A stretch of DNA of 64,000 nt from Sphaerisporangium sp040649355 (GCF_043197795.1 NZ_JBICTU010000015.1:144094-208093), one strand, 5' to 3'; positions 26,505 through 36,288 are shown, counted from the stretch's first letter. The notes: generated by a model not told the origin, from the letters alone. Numbers and translations: made by a program.

Positions 26505-27877
26505 GAAGTGCTGTCTCTCCCTTCCACGAGGGCCTGCGCGGGACCTTGCTCGCCGGCGGTTCCCGACCGTCCGGAGATCACGCGCAGCAGGTGGTATCCG
26601 CCGAGGACCACGATCGTGCCGAGCGCGATGCCCGCCAGCGAGAAGTCCTTGGTGATCTGGTGCGACACCGGCCCGATGGCGAGGATGATGCCCGCTCCGA
26701 TCGGCACCATGTTCACGGGGTTGGAGAAGTCGACCCGGTTCTCGATCCAGATCTTCGCGCCCAGCAGGCCGATCATGCCGTACAGGATGACCGTGATGCC
26801 ACCGAGCACGCCACCCGGCGTGGCGGCGACCAGCGCGCCGAACTTGGGGATCAGGCCGAACAGGATCGCGACCACGGCGGCGATGTAGTAGGCGGCCGTG
26901 GAGTAGACCCGGGTGGCCGCCATCACGCCGATGTTCTCGGCGTACGTGGTGGTGGGCGAGCCGCCGACCGCGGTGGCCACGGCCGTGCCGACGCCGTCGG
27001 CGAAGACCGCGTGGCCCATGTAGGGGTCGACGTCGGCGCCGGTCATCTCGCCGACGGCCTTCACGTGCCCGACGTTCTCGGCGATGAGGGCGATGACGGC
27101 CGGGAGCACCAGAACGATGGCGGACCCGGCGAACTGCGGCGCGTGGAACTCCGGCAGGCCGAACCAGGGCGCGTCCGCGACCGCCTGGAAGTTCACCCGG
27201 GGGTGGGTGTCGACCTTCCCGATGCCCGCGTTGAAGGCCGTGATGTTCCCGAAGGTCTTGTCGGCCAGCCAGGACAGCACGAAGCCGATGACCAGGCCGA
27301 GCAGGATGGCGATGCGCCCGATGAACCCCTTGAAGGCCACGATGATGACGAACGTGACGACCATGGTGATCAGGGCGATCCACTGGTCCTGCGGCCAGTA
27401 CACGTCGGACACGACGTAGGCGAGGCCGAACCCGATGAGCATGACCACCGCGCCGGTCACGACGGGCGGGAAGATCTTGTCGATGGCCCGGACGCCGAGG
27501 TAGTGGATCGCGACGCCGCACAGGGCGAGCACGACACCGGCGACCAGGATCGCGCCCGTGACCGTGGCGCTGTCGCCCCCGGCCGCGCGGATCGCGACCA
27601 CGGCGCCGACGAACGACGCCGACGTGCCGAGGTAGCTCGGGATCTTCCCCTGCACGATCAGCAGGAACAGGATCGTGGCGACGCCCGACATCATGATCGC
27701 TAGATTGGCGTTCAGCCCCATGATCAGGGGGAACACGAACGTCGCGCCGAACATGGCGATGACGTGCTGCGCGCCGAACCCGACCATGCGCGGCCAGCTC
27801 AGCCGCTCGTCGGGCTTGACCACCTCCCCGGGAGCGAGACCGCGCCCGTCGCCGTGCAACTTCCATCCGAAGGCCAT
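26501..27877 (-). CDS. NCS2 family uracil/xanthine-type permease
   Basis: A 458-residue membrane transporter with about 14 hydrophobic segments. NCS2 signatures include the N-terminal FGAQHVIAMFGATFVFPLIMGLN and the substrate-binding segments IALIAENVGHVKAVGEMTG and GGSPTTTYAENIGVMA. Such proteins import uracil, xanthine, uric acid or similar bases by proton symport. The Glu in ENVGHV plus TTTYAENIG is nearer to uracil-type than to classic xanthine transporters, so the substrate is open. ATG at 27877 has AAGGGG ahead. As first gene of the hydroxylase operon it likely imports that enzyme's substrate. Confidence 0.88.
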   Translation of the reverse strand: MAFGWKLHGDGRGLAPGEVVKPDERLSWPRMVGFGAQHVIAMFGATFVFPLIMGLNANLAIMMSGVATILFLLIVQGKIPSYLGTSASFVGAVVAIRAAGGDSATVTGAILVAGVVLALCGVAIHYLGVRAIDKIFPPVVTGAVVMLIGFGLAYVVSDVYWPQDQWIALITMVVTFVIIVAFKGFIGRIAILLGLVIGFVLSWLADKTFGNITAFNAGIGKVDTHPRVNFQAVADAPWFGLPEFHAPQFAGSAIVLVLPAVIALIAENVGHVKAVGEMTGADVDPYMGHAVFADGVGTAVATAVGGSPTTTYAENIGVMAATRVYSTAAYYIAAVVAILFGLIPKFGALVAATPGGVLGGITVILYGMIGLLGAKIWIENRVDFSNPVNMVPIGAGIILAIGPVSHQITKDFSLAGIALGTIVVLGGYHLLRVISGRSGTAGEQGPAQALVEGRDSTS

Positions 27878-28171
27878 ATGAGCCCCTTCACTGACCGGGC
27901 CGGGCGGTCGGTGGCCACCCCGCAGGCGGACCTCCGCGGCGTATTGCCATCTCTTCGCGTTGTTGTCTCTTCGCGTTGCCGTGTCGCGTGCCGCGCACTG
28001 CCGCCGGGTGAGCACACCTCACCCGCCCGCGATGAGCGATGGGAAGACCTCTCCCGTTGCGGGCACATTAGACCTGTTAGGGGCCGTCCACATGGTAAGG
28101 ATCTGCCAAACGTGCCCGCCCCAGAAGCAGTCCTCTTGCGCACCGGCACCTCCGGCCCGCCGTTAGCCTTC

Positions 28172-29737
28172 CTAGATGCCGCGCATGCGGAGGACGTGCA
28201 GGGCAAGGGTCAGGTTGAGGCGCAGGTGGGCGTCCTCGGTGAAGTTGCCGAGCATGCGTTCCAGCTTCCCGATGCGGTAGCGCAGCGTGTTGTAGTGGAA
28301 GTGCAGGCGGCGGGCGGTCTCGGCCACGTTGAGGTTGGTCTCCAGCAGCACCTGGAGCGTGCGGCGCAGGTCGGCGTTCTCGGCGTCCTCGTCGAGTGCC
28401 AGCGGCCCGAGCGTCTCCTTGACGAACGCGTGCAGCTCCGCGGTGTCGTTGACCAGCGACAGGAGCCGGTAGACGCCGAGCTGGTCGAAGTGGGCGACCG
28501 CGCCCGGCCCGTGGAGCTGGCGGCCCACCCGTGCCGCCTTCAGAGCCTGGCCGTAGGCGTCGGGCAGGAGCTCGGCCCCCTGGGCGACCCTGCTCATGCC
28601 CGTGGAGAAGGTGGCGGGCCGGAAGTCGGCGAAGGCGGCCACCGCGTCCTTGGCCAGGCGGGCCATGTCGACGCCCGACCCGACGATGGCGACCACCTCG
28701 TGGGAGAAGCCCGCCACGGCGCCGCGCGGGTCGTGCCGCCGCAGCGCGGTGACCCACGCGGTGAGCAGCCGGTCGGGGGGGATGTCCCACTCGGGGTCGA
28801 TCTCGGCGACGAGCACGCCGACGGGCCGTTCGAGATCCCACCCGAAGGCGCGGGCGCGGGCGGCCACCCGGACTCCTCCCCTGCCGGTGAGGACGTCGCG
28901 GAGGAAGTCGGCGCGGTACTTGCTCTCGACGGCGGCGACGGCCTCCTGCCGGGTCACCACGAGGGCCGCCACCGTGGCGGCACGTTCCAAGATCCCGATG
29001 TCGCCGTCCCGGATGGCTCCGCCGGGGCGGTGGGCGACGATGCGCCCGTGGTGGTGGCCGCCCGCGACGACGGGGACGACCGTGTAGTCGCCGCCGGAGA
29101 CCGCGGGGGCGGCCCGCAGCGGGGTGAGGTCCCCGGCCGCGTCGAGCACGTGCCCGGCGGGGTCGACCACGGCCACGGCCATGTCGAGGAGCCCCGCCAC
29201 CTCGGCCACGACCTCGCGCAGCCCGCCGCCGGCCAGCACGATCTGCACCAACGCCCTGTGCGCCTCCTCCGTGCGCGCGAGCAGCGCGGCCTGACGGTTG
29301 AGGATGTCGGTGAGCACCTGGTTGAGGATGTCGTCGAAGCCGACGTCGTTGGGAAGCAGGATCAGGGGGAAGCCGAGCCGGTCGGCCTGTTCCACCATCT
29401 CCTCCGGGAGCTCGTCGACGTATCTGCCGAGCTTGATGCCGAGCGCCGCGAGGCCGCGCTCGTCGAGGTCGGTGACGAGCCGGCCGAGGGACTGCGGGGT
29501 GTTCCTCAGGGGGTATCCCGTGGTGAGCAGCAGCTCATGGGGTTTCACCCACGCGAGGATGTCGGGGACCTCCATGACGTTGAGACGCTGGACGATGCGG
29601 TCGAGGCCGGCCCTGCCGCCGATCAGGCGGGCTCCCGCCAGTGTGGAGACGCCGAGCACCTCGCCCACGGACACGCCGTGAATGATGGTGCCCGTGGAGG
29701 CCAAACGCATCGCCGGGGGTGATGGGTCAGCTGTCAT
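28172..29737 (-). CDS. PucR-family transcriptional regulator
   Basis: A 521-residue regulator. Order: an N-terminal PucR domain (residues ~20-140, VSVGEVLGVSTLAGARLIGG), a GAF/CdaR-type sensory middle (residues ~150-420) and a C-terminal PucR HTH (LQVLLETNLNVAETARRLHFHYNTLRYRIGKLERMLG). Bacillus PucR controls purine degradation, and this one sits between the permease/hydroxylase operon (same strand) and the divergent AllH gene. It probably controls both in response to a pathway intermediate such as a purine ring-opening product. ATG start at 29737. Confidence 0.9.
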   Translation of the reverse strand: MTADPSPPAMRLASTGTIIHGVSVGEVLGVSTLAGARLIGGRAGLDRIVQRLNVMEVPDILAWVKPHELLLTTGYPLRNTPQSLGRLVTDLDERGLAALGIKLGRYVDELPEEMVEQADRLGFPLILLPNDVGFDDILNQVLTDILNRQAALLARTEEAHRALVQIVLAGGGLREVVAEVAGLLDMAVAVVDPAGHVLDAAGDLTPLRAAPAVSGGDYTVVPVVAGGHHHGRIVAHRPGGAIRDGDIGILERAATVAALVVTRQEAVAAVESKYRADFLRDVLTGRGGVRVAARARAFGWDLERPVGVLVAEIDPEWDIPPDRLLTAWVTALRRHDPRGAVAGFSHEVVAIVGSGVDMARLAKDAVAAFADFRPATFSTGMSRVAQGAELLPDAYGQALKAARVGRQLHGPGAVAHFDQLGVYRLLSLVNDTAELHAFVKETLGPLALDEDAENADLRRTLQVLLETNLNVAETARRLHFHYNTLRYRIGKLERMLGNFTEDAHLRLNLTLALHVLRMRGI

Positions 29738-29893
29738 GGTGATGCTCCAGGGTGGAACTCTGTTTCAGAGATTCTGACGGAACAGGGCGTCTGTCAACAA
29801 GAGCCAACTCATCGGAGAACTGTTGGCATCTTTCTCCGTACGGCCGATCTCCGGGACCGTTCTACGGTTCCCCCAGACTCGCGGGGAGGCCGA
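29738..29893. promoter_or_regulatory. Divergent promoter region PucR / AllH
   Basis: About 155 bases between the two starts. It contains CTCTG-ttt-CAGAG (29758-29770), a short inverted repeat that could be a PucR operator, and CTGTT/AACAG-like half sites. No clear -35/-10 pair can be fixed by eye. Confidence 0.35.
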
Positions 29894-30790
29894 GTGACAC
29901 TGGGGACGCGTACACGGATCCAACACCGCGCGCCGGCGGACGCCAAAGCGTTCGGCGCGGCGAGCACCGCGCTTCGCCCGGCGCTGGAGTCGCCGCGGCG
30001 GCCCGCACGGGTGCTGGCGGTGTTCCCGCTCTGCGTCTATGTGGAGGTCCGCACCGACGTCGAGCCGTCCGTCGTGGCGGTGGTCACCGGGGAGGCGACA
30101 CGGCTGCCCAACGCCGTCGTGCTGAGCGACCCGCTGCCGGTGACGGCGGCGGGAGACGAGGCCGCCGTCGGCGACGGGTGCGTCGAGATCGGCCGCCTCA
30201 CCGTCCGCGTCCGCCGCTGGTGGGATCCCGCGCCCCCGCTCGGTCGCGTCGAGCTCTCGCGGCTGGAGCGGGTCCTCCCCCGGTTCGGCCAGATCTGCGG
30301 GACGTCGGCCCGCCGGCCGGGGCTCGCCGACGGCGACGCCGGGGCGCTCCTCGCCGAGGGCTGCGCCCGGGGCTCGCTGACGGCGGCCATCACCGCCACC
30401 GAGCAGCTCATGGGCCTCGGTCCCGGCCTGACGCCCAGCGGCGACGACATGCTCGCGGGCGTGCTGGTCGCGCTGCGCCAGATCGGCAGGGCGGCGGGCG
30501 TGAGCAGGGCCGTCTGGCTGGCCGACTGGCTCGCCGCGACCGTGGCGTTCGACGCGCGCACCCGCACCACCCCGATCTCGGCGACGCTGCTCCACTGCGC
30601 CGCCCAGGGACAGGCCTGCTCCGACGCGCTCGCGGTGCTGCGCGGGATCGCCGGCCACCAGCCGCTCGAACCCGCCGTGCACCGTCTGCTCCGGCTCGGC
30701 CACACCTCAGGCGCCGACCTCGCCTGGGGCCTGCGCGTGGGCGCGTCGGCGGTCGTCGCGCTCGGCCGGAGCGTGCGAACGGCCAGGTGA
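29894..30790 (+). CDS. allH: DUF2877 protein, AllH-like oxamate transcarbamylase component
   Basis: A 298-residue DUF2877 protein. Hallmark sequence is GLGPGLTPSGDDMLAGVLVALR in the middle, with RTTPISATLLHCAAQGQ after it. E. coli allH (formerly ylbF), with allF (fdrA) and allG (ylbE), encodes oxamate transcarbamylase, the last allantoin-degradation step: oxalurate plus phosphate gives oxamate plus carbamoyl phosphate. GTG start at 29894 with GGGGAGG just ahead. The order AllH-AllF-AllG is kept here. The symbol is by homology pattern; the activity in this organism is inference. Confidence 0.8.
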   Translation: MTLGTRTRIQHRAPADAKAFGAASTALRPALESPRRPARVLAVFPLCVYVEVRTDVEPSVVAVVTGEATRLPNAVVLSDPLPVTAAGDEAAVGDGCVEIGRLTVRVRRWWDPAPPLGRVELSRLERVLPRFGQICGTSARRPGLADGDAGALLAEGCARGSLTAAITATEQLMGLGPGLTPSGDDMLAGVLVALRQIGRAAGVSRAVWLADWLAATVAFDARTRTTPISATLLHCAAQGQACSDALAVLRGIAGHQPLEPAVHRLLRLGHTSGADLAWGLRVGASAVVALGRSVRTAR

Positions 30791-30882
30791 ACTACCAGAT
30801 ATACGCTCCCGCAGGCGACGCGGCGAGCGATGATCGACCTGTGAGCGGACTTCTGACGAGGGGCGGTGAGCGACCGTTGACC

Positions 30883-32262
30883 ATGACTACTGATCTGGTG
30901 GAGGTACGCGCCGGGGTCTACCACGATTCGGTGAGCCTGATGCGGATCAGCCAGGCGCTGAGCTCCCGTCCGGGCGTCACCGTCGCGGTGGTGGCCATGG
31001 CGACCGAGCTGAACCTCGGACTGGCCAGGGAGGTCGGGTTCTCGGTACCCGAGACCGGGCCGTCCGACCTGCTCGTCGCCATCCGGGCCGACTCGGACGC
31101 GGCGCTGAAGGACGGGGCCGAGGAGCTCGAACGGCAGTTCGCCGCCCTGGCCAGGGGCGCGGGGCCGGGAGGCGCGCGCACCGAGAGCCCTCCCCGCACG
31201 ACCCGGTCCGCCGCGCGGGCGTGGGACGCCTCTCTCGCGCTGGTGTCGGTGCCGGGCGAGCACGCCTTCGCCGAGGCCATGGACGCCATCGACGCCGGGC
31301 TGTCAGTGATGATCTTCAGTGACAACATCCCCGTGGAGCAGGAGGTCCTGCTCAAGGAGCGCGCGAACGAGCGGGGCGTGCTGATGATGGGTCCCGACTG
31401 CGGCACGGCGGTCGTGGGCGGCGCGGGGCTGGGGTTCGCCAACGTCCTGCGTCCCGGGCGCGTGGGCGTCGTGGCCGCCTCCGGCACCGGCGCCCAGCAG
31501 GTGACCTGCCTGCTCGACCACGCGGGCGCCGGGGTGAGCCACGTTCTGGGCGTCGGCGGAAGGGACCTGTCGGCGGCGGTGGGCGGCCGGTCCACTCTGA
31601 CGGCCCTCGCGGCCCTGGACGCCGACCCGGCCACCGAGCTCATCGTGCTGATCTCCAAGCCGCCGGCCCCCGAGGTGGCCGAGGTCGTGCGCCGGGCCGT
31701 CGAGGGCCTCGCGACGCCGGTCGTCACCGCCCTGCTCGTGCCGGGACAGGGCGACCTGACCTCCGCGGCCGAGAGCGCCCTGCTCGCCCTCGGCCTGCCG
31801 GTGCCCGAGTGGCCCACCTGGACGGTCCCGCAGCCGGTGACGCCGTGCGCCGGGCTGTCGGGGCTCTACTCGGGCGGCACGCTGTGCACCGAGGCGCGCA
31901 TCATCGCGGGGTCCGGCGCGTTCACCGACTTCGGCGATGACGACTACACCCGTGGCCGCGCCCATCCGATGATCGATCCGACCCTGCGCCTGGAGGCGCT
32001 CGGGCGGGCGTCCGGCGTCGTGCTGCTCGACGTGGTGCTCGGCCACGCGGCCGAGCCCGATCCCTCGGCCCGCCTCGCGCCCGCCGTCCGCGAGGCGCGC
32101 GAGCGTGGTACGGCCGTGGTGGTGGCCCTGGTCGGCACCGAGTCCGACCCGCAGGGCCTGCGCCGGCAGGCGGACGCCCTGGTCGCGGCCGGGGCGTCGG
32201 TGTTCACCTCCAACGCGGCCGCCGCCAGGCACGCCGCGAGCCTGATCGGGAGTGCCCTGTGA
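30883..32262 (+). CDS. allF: FdrA/AllF-like protein, oxamate transcarbamylase component
   Basis: A 459-residue FdrA-family protein related to succinyl-CoA ligase alpha-type folds. Family landmarks: the start VRAGVYHDSVSLMRISQ, SDNIPVEQEVLLKERANERG, LMMGPDCGTAVVGGAGLGFAN, and VAASGTGAQQVTCLLDHAGAGVSHVLGVGGRD. I chose ATG at 30883 because it matches the family N-terminus; GTG at 30841 would add 14 residues and the frame is open much further up only as a shadow. It overlaps the AllG gene by four bases. Confidence 0.82.
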   Translation: MTTDLVEVRAGVYHDSVSLMRISQALSSRPGVTVAVVAMATELNLGLAREVGFSVPETGPSDLLVAIRADSDAALKDGAEELERQFAALARGAGPGGARTESPPRTTRSAARAWDASLALVSVPGEHAFAEAMDAIDAGLSVMIFSDNIPVEQEVLLKERANERGVLMMGPDCGTAVVGGAGLGFANVLRPGRVGVVAASGTGAQQVTCLLDHAGAGVSHVLGVGGRDLSAAVGGRSTLTALAALDADPATELIVLISKPPAPEVAEVVRRAVEGLATPVVTALLVPGQGDLTSAAESALLALGLPVPEWPTWTVPQPVTPCAGLSGLYSGGTLCTEARIIAGSGAFTDFGDDDYTRGRAHPMIDPTLRLEALGRASGVVLLDVVLGHAAEPDPSARLAPAVREARERGTAVVVALVGTESDPQGLRRQADALVAAGASVFTSNAAAARHAASLIGSAL

Positions 32263-33641
32263 GGTTGTCCATGCTCGACGGCGAGCCCCGCGTGATCACC
32301 GCCGGTGCCGCCGTGCTCGCCGAAGCGCTCGACCAGCAGGCCGTGCCGCGCCTCGGGGTCGACTGGCGACCCCCGCTCCCGGGCACCTCGCAGGCCCTGG
32401 CCAAGGTGCTGGCCGACCCGCGCCGGCGGAGCGCCAACGAGGTGGCCGTGGGCCGGCTGCTCTCCGCCCGTCCCCAGCTCGTCGGGGTGAGGCCCGCACG
32501 CGAGGTGCTCGACCTGCCCGCGCGCACCTTCTTCCACGCCGGGCCCCCCATCGACTGGGAACGGGCCTCGGGGCCGATGCGCGGAGCGCTCATCGGCGCC
32601 GCCATCCTCGAGGGTCTGGCATCCGACGCCGAGGAGGCCGAGCGCCTGCTGGTCTCCGGGAGCGTGAAACTCGACTCCTGCCACCACCACCGCACCGTCG
32701 GGCCGATGGCCGGGGTGGTGAGCCCGTCGATGTGGATGTTCGAGGTCGTCGACGGCGAGCACGGCGGCACCGCGTACTGCTCGCTGAACGAGGGTCTGGG
32801 CAAGGTGCTGCGTTACGGCGCCTACGGGCCGGAGGTCGTCGAGCGGCTGCGCTGGATGGGCGAGGTGCTCGGGCCGGTGCTCGCGGGGGCCCTCGCCGTG
32901 AACGGCCCGATCGACCTGCGGTCGCTGATCGCCCAGGCGCTCCAGATGGGCGACGAGCTGCACAACCGTAACCGCGCGGCCACCTCGCTGATGGTCCGCG
33001 AGATCGCCCCGGCGATCGTGGAGGCGTCGCCCGAGCACGCCGCCGCCGTCCTGCGCTTCATCAACGGCAACGACCATTTCTTCCTGAACGCGGGAATGGC
33101 GGCCGGCAAGGTCAGCGCCGACGCCGCCAGGGACGTTCCCGGGTCCTCGCTCGTGGTCGCCATGGCGCGCAACGGCACCGACTTCGGCATCCAGGTCTCC
33201 GGCCTCGGCGACCGGTGGTTCACCGGTCCCGCGGGGGTTCCCGACGGCCTCTACCTGGGCGCGTACGGGCCGGACGACGCCAATCCGGACATCGGCGACT
33301 CCACGATCACCGAGACGTCAGGCCTGGGCGGCTTCGCCATGGCCGCCGCGCCGGCGATCGTCCGTTTCGTCGGCGGTGACGTGTCCGACGCCATCGCCGC
33401 CACCCGGTCCATGTACGAGATCACGCTGGCCGAGCACCCGGCGTACCAGATCCCGGGGCTGGGCTTCAGGGGGACTCCCACGGGAATCGACATCGCGCTG
33501 ATCGCGAGGACGGGGCAGCTCCCGGTCGTCAACACCGGCATCGCGGGACGCGTGGCGGGAACCGGGCAGGTCGGCGCGGGTCTGGTCAGCCCGCCCGCCG
33601 AAGCGTTCACCTCGGCTCTGGTCGCGCTCGCCGATACGTAA
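32259..33641 (+). CDS. allG: DUF1116 protein, AllG-like oxamate transcarbamylase component
   Basis: A 460-residue DUF1116/YlbE protein. Recognised by VDWRPPLPGTSQALAKVL, LGDELHNRNRAATS-type sequence (MGDELHNRNRAATSLMV), INGNDHFFLNAGMAAGKV and GTDFGIQVSGLGDRWFTGPA. It completes the AllF/AllG/AllH set. Its start overlaps the end of AllF, consistent with a fixed-ratio complex. No carbamate kinase gene is in the window, so how carbamoyl phosphate is used, for ATP or for arginine/pyrimidine synthesis, is not shown. Confidence 0.82.
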   Translation: MRLSMLDGEPRVITAGAAVLAEALDQQAVPRLGVDWRPPLPGTSQALAKVLADPRRRSANEVAVGRLLSARPQLVGVRPAREVLDLPARTFFHAGPPIDWERASGPMRGALIGAAILEGLASDAEEAERLLVSGSVKLDSCHHHRTVGPMAGVVSPSMWMFEVVDGEHGGTAYCSLNEGLGKVLRYGAYGPEVVERLRWMGEVLGPVLAGALAVNGPIDLRSLIAQALQMGDELHNRNRAATSLMVREIAPAIVEASPEHAAAVLRFINGNDHFFLNAGMAAGKVSADAARDVPGSSLVVAMARNGTDFGIQVSGLGDRWFTGPAGVPDGLYLGAYGPDDANPDIGDSTITETSGLGGFAMAAAPAIVRFVGGDVSDAIAATRSMYEITLAEHPAYQIPGLGFRGTPTGIDIALIARTGQLPVVNTGIAGRVAGTGQVGAGLVSPPAEAFTSALVALADT

Positions 33642-33780
33642 AAGAAGACCGAATTCCCATTGACCCGGCTTTGACCCTAATATCGGTGGCCTGCCTCACC
33701 GTCTTGACGACGCACATGATCCATGCATGATCCACAAAATGGGGAAATGACGCGGACGAGCGTGAATTGGGGACCGCCGT

Positions 33781-36288
33781 ATGACGACCGATCGCGCGCT
33801 CGGGAGGGCGCCCTCCATGACCGAGGGTAAGAGCCCCTTGGGCGGCGCCGGGGTCGCGCCAGAGGGTCAGGGACGGCTGGTGGGCCGGCGATACCGTCTG
33901 CTCTCACCGGTCGGCCGCGGTGGCATGGGCATGGTCTGGCACGCCCACGACGTGCTCCTCGACCGAGACGTCGCGGTCAAGGAGCTGATCCTGCCCTTCG
34001 GCCTCGACCACGCGGGCAAGCAGGTCGCCCACCGGCGCATGCTGCGCGAGGCCAGGTCGGCCGCGCGGCTCAGCCACCCGGGCATCGTGACCGTCCACGA
34101 CGTCGTCGAGGAGGACGGACGGCCCTGGATCGTCATGGAGCTGATCCGCGCGTGGTCGCTGGAGCAGGCCGTGCGGCAGAGCGGGCCCCTGCCGGTGGTC
34201 CAGGCCGCCGAGATCGGCGTCCGCGTGCTCGACGCGCTCCGGCACGCCCACGCCGCCGGCATCCTCCACCGCGACGTCAAGCCCGGCAACGTGCTGCTCA
34301 CCGCCGATCGCGTGGTGCTCACCGACTTCGGCATCGCCGCGATAGAGGGTGATGTCACCATCACCCAGACCGGCCTTCTCATGGGCTCGCCCGCCTACAT
34401 CCCGCCGGAGCGGCTCCAGGGCCGCCCGATCACCCACGCGGCCGACCTGTGGTCCTACGGCGCGACGCTCTACGCCGCCGTCGAGGGCCGCCCGCCGTAC
34501 GAGGGGCCGGACGCGGTGGCCGTCCTCGGCGCGGTGCTGACCCAGGAGCCCAACCGCCCGCAGCGCGCCGGAGCCCTTCTGCCGGTCATCGAGGGCCTGC
34601 TGCGCAAGAACCCCGCCGACCGGATGCCGGCCGCGCAGGCCGCGGAGCTGCTCGAACGGGTGCTGCGCACGCATGGCTCCGGGCTGGCGCTCCTCGGCGA
34701 CCGGCCCGTCTCGACGCCCCTGCCCACGCGGGCCGGCTCCACGCCGGTCCACATGCTCCCTCCCCTCGATCCGCCCTCGGGGCCGATGCTCTCGCGCATC
34801 ATTGAGACCCCGTCGGGACCTGTGCGAATTCCGTTCGACCCGGACTCCCCCGACCAGGCCGGGCACGCCGACCTGTTCCGCCCGCGTGGCGGCGGCTCGT
34901 CCTCCACCGGCGCGCACGGCACGCCCTACGGAGCCCCCGCCGGGTACGACGTGCTGGAGAGCCCATCGGACTCGCGGCGCGCCCCCTTCGAGGAGCCCTC
35001 CGCCCTGACGGCTTCCCGTCCCGACCCCTACGACGCGCTGCGCAGCCCGTCAGGACCGCAGCCGGTGGACCCGTACGACGCGCTGCGCAGCCCCTCGGGA
35101 CCGCGACCCGCCGACCCCTACGACGCCCTGCGCAGCCCCTCAGGACCGCAGCCGGTGGACCCGTACGACGTGCTGCGCAGCCCCTCGGGACCGCAGCAGG
35201 ACCCGTTCGATGCCTTCCGCAGCCCCTCAGGCCCGCGGCCCGGCCCTTACGACGCGCCGCGCGGCCCGTCAGGTCCGCGACCCGCCGACCCCTACGACGC
35301 GCTGCGCAGCCCTTCAGGACCCCAGCCGATGCCCTACGAGGGGCTGAACAGCTCGCCGGGCACCCGGTCGAACCTGTACGACGCCCTCAGGAGCACCACC
35401 GGCCCCCAGGCGTTCGACGCCGGCTCGGCGCGCGACCCGCTCGTGGCCGGGACGCCCGGCTCCCGGGTGTGGCCGGCGGGATCCTCACCTAACCTCGCCG
35501 ACAAGCTCGCCAAGGACCTTCCCGGCGACCCCTTCGCGGGTCCGGACCGCGGGGGCGGCGGCAGGGGCGCGCGCGAGGAGGACCCGGACGCCCGTACGCG
35601 CCGCCGCGTGATGGAGGAGCCGCGGGACGACGCCCGCGAGGGCCGCTCCCCCCTCATGCTCCTCCTGGCCGGTGTGGGGGTCGTCGGCGTGGTGGCCGCC
35701 CTGCTGTTCGTGCTGTGGCCGGCGGGCTCCCCGTCGGAGGAGAACGTCGCCGCCCCGCCCGCGGCCACCGGCGGCGCCGCCCTGACAGGGCCGTCGTCGC
35801 CGGATGCCTCGGCCCAAGGCGACCAGGCCGTCCCCACCGAGATCCCGGCGAGCTTCCGCTCGCGCACCGCGGCCGGCGCCTCGGTCGCGGTCCCCAAGGA
35901 CTGGACGGTCTCCACCTCCGCCGACGCGGTGACCTACCTCGGCCCGAAGAGCTCGGGGCGGCGCATCCAGATCAAGAAGGTGCCCTCCACCGGCGACGAC
36001 GGCCTGACCGCGCTCACCAAGGCCAAGGACGAGACCACGCTCACCGACTACGCCCAGGTGCGCCTGGAGTCCTCCGCGTTCGGGGACGGCAAGTGGCAGG
36101 CGAGCGTCTGGGAGTACACCTACACCGCCCTGACCAACGTGACCACGCACGCCGTCACCCGGCACATCGCCGTCGACGGCGAGACGGCGTTCGAGGTGAC
36201 GTTCACCGCGCCCGACGCCGAGTGGGACCAGCCGGACAACCGCCAGACGATGGCCGTCCTGTGGAGCAGCTTCAAGCCCGCTTCCTGA
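33781..36288 (+). CDS. Serine/threonine protein kinase with repeat linker and membrane anchor
   Basis: An 835-residue PknB-type kinase. Kinase domain ~36-300: glycine loop VGRGGMGMVWHAHD, catalytic Lys in VAVKELIL, HRDVKPGNVLL (from residue 163), DFGIA, and the activation-loop region GSPAYIPPERL. Residues ~415-522 are tandem PYDALRSPSGPQP units. One membrane helix (MLLLAGVGVVGVVAALLFVLW, ~625-645) leads to a Pro/Ala-rich region and an extracellular domain of ~150 residues (FRSRTAAGASVAVPKDWTVS). It should sense something outside the cell and phosphorylate cytoplasmic proteins. Start ATG at 33781; no neighbour suggests its targets. Confidence 0.9.
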   Translation: MTTDRALGRAPSMTEGKSPLGGAGVAPEGQGRLVGRRYRLLSPVGRGGMGMVWHAHDVLLDRDVAVKELILPFGLDHAGKQVAHRRMLREARSAARLSHPGIVTVHDVVEEDGRPWIVMELIRAWSLEQAVRQSGPLPVVQAAEIGVRVLDALRHAHAAGILHRDVKPGNVLLTADRVVLTDFGIAAIEGDVTITQTGLLMGSPAYIPPERLQGRPITHAADLWSYGATLYAAVEGRPPYEGPDAVAVLGAVLTQEPNRPQRAGALLPVIEGLLRKNPADRMPAAQAAELLERVLRTHGSGLALLGDRPVSTPLPTRAGSTPVHMLPPLDPPSGPMLSRIIETPSGPVRIPFDPDSPDQAGHADLFRPRGGGSSSTGAHGTPYGAPAGYDVLESPSDSRRAPFEEPSALTASRPDPYDALRSPSGPQPVDPYDALRSPSGPRPADPYDALRSPSGPQPVDPYDVLRSPSGPQQDPFDAFRSPSGPRPGPYDAPRGPSGPRPADPYDALRSPSGPQPMPYEGLNSSPGTRSNLYDALRSTTGPQAFDAGSARDPLVAGTPGSRVWPAGSSPNLADKLAKDLPGDPFAGPDRGGGGRGAREEDPDARTRRRVMEEPRDDAREGRSPLMLLLAGVGVVGVVAALLFVLWPAGSPSEENVAAPPAATGGAALTGPSSPDASAQGDQAVPTEIPASFRSRTAAGASVAVPKDWTVSTSADAVTYLGPKSSGRRIQIKKVPSTGDDGLTALTKAKDETTLTDYAQVRLESSAFGDGKWQASVWEYTYTALTNVTTHAVTRHIAVDGETAFEVTFTAPDAEWDQPDNRQTMAVLWSSFKPAS
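35023..35345 (+). repeat. Tandem repeat linker in the kinase gene
   Basis: About seven degenerate units of ~42-51 bases encode [DP]YDALRSPSGP(Q/R)P-type peptides between the kinase domain and the membrane helix. Units differ in synonymous positions, which suggests older expansion plus drift. Confidence 0.85.

Noticed and set aside
26505..27866. Upstream extension of the FAD subunit frame across the permease gene
   Set aside because: This frame has no family similarity before the GTG at 26504, and the permease on the same strand is certain.
29752..30882. Upstream extension of the AllF frame
   Set aside because: It overlaps the AllH gene in another frame and has Arg-rich shadow composition; the family start is at 30883.
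33703..33738. A promoter for the kinase gene with TTGACG and ATGATCCATGCATGATCC direct repeats
   Set aside because: No convincing -10 at the right spacing; it may be coincidence.
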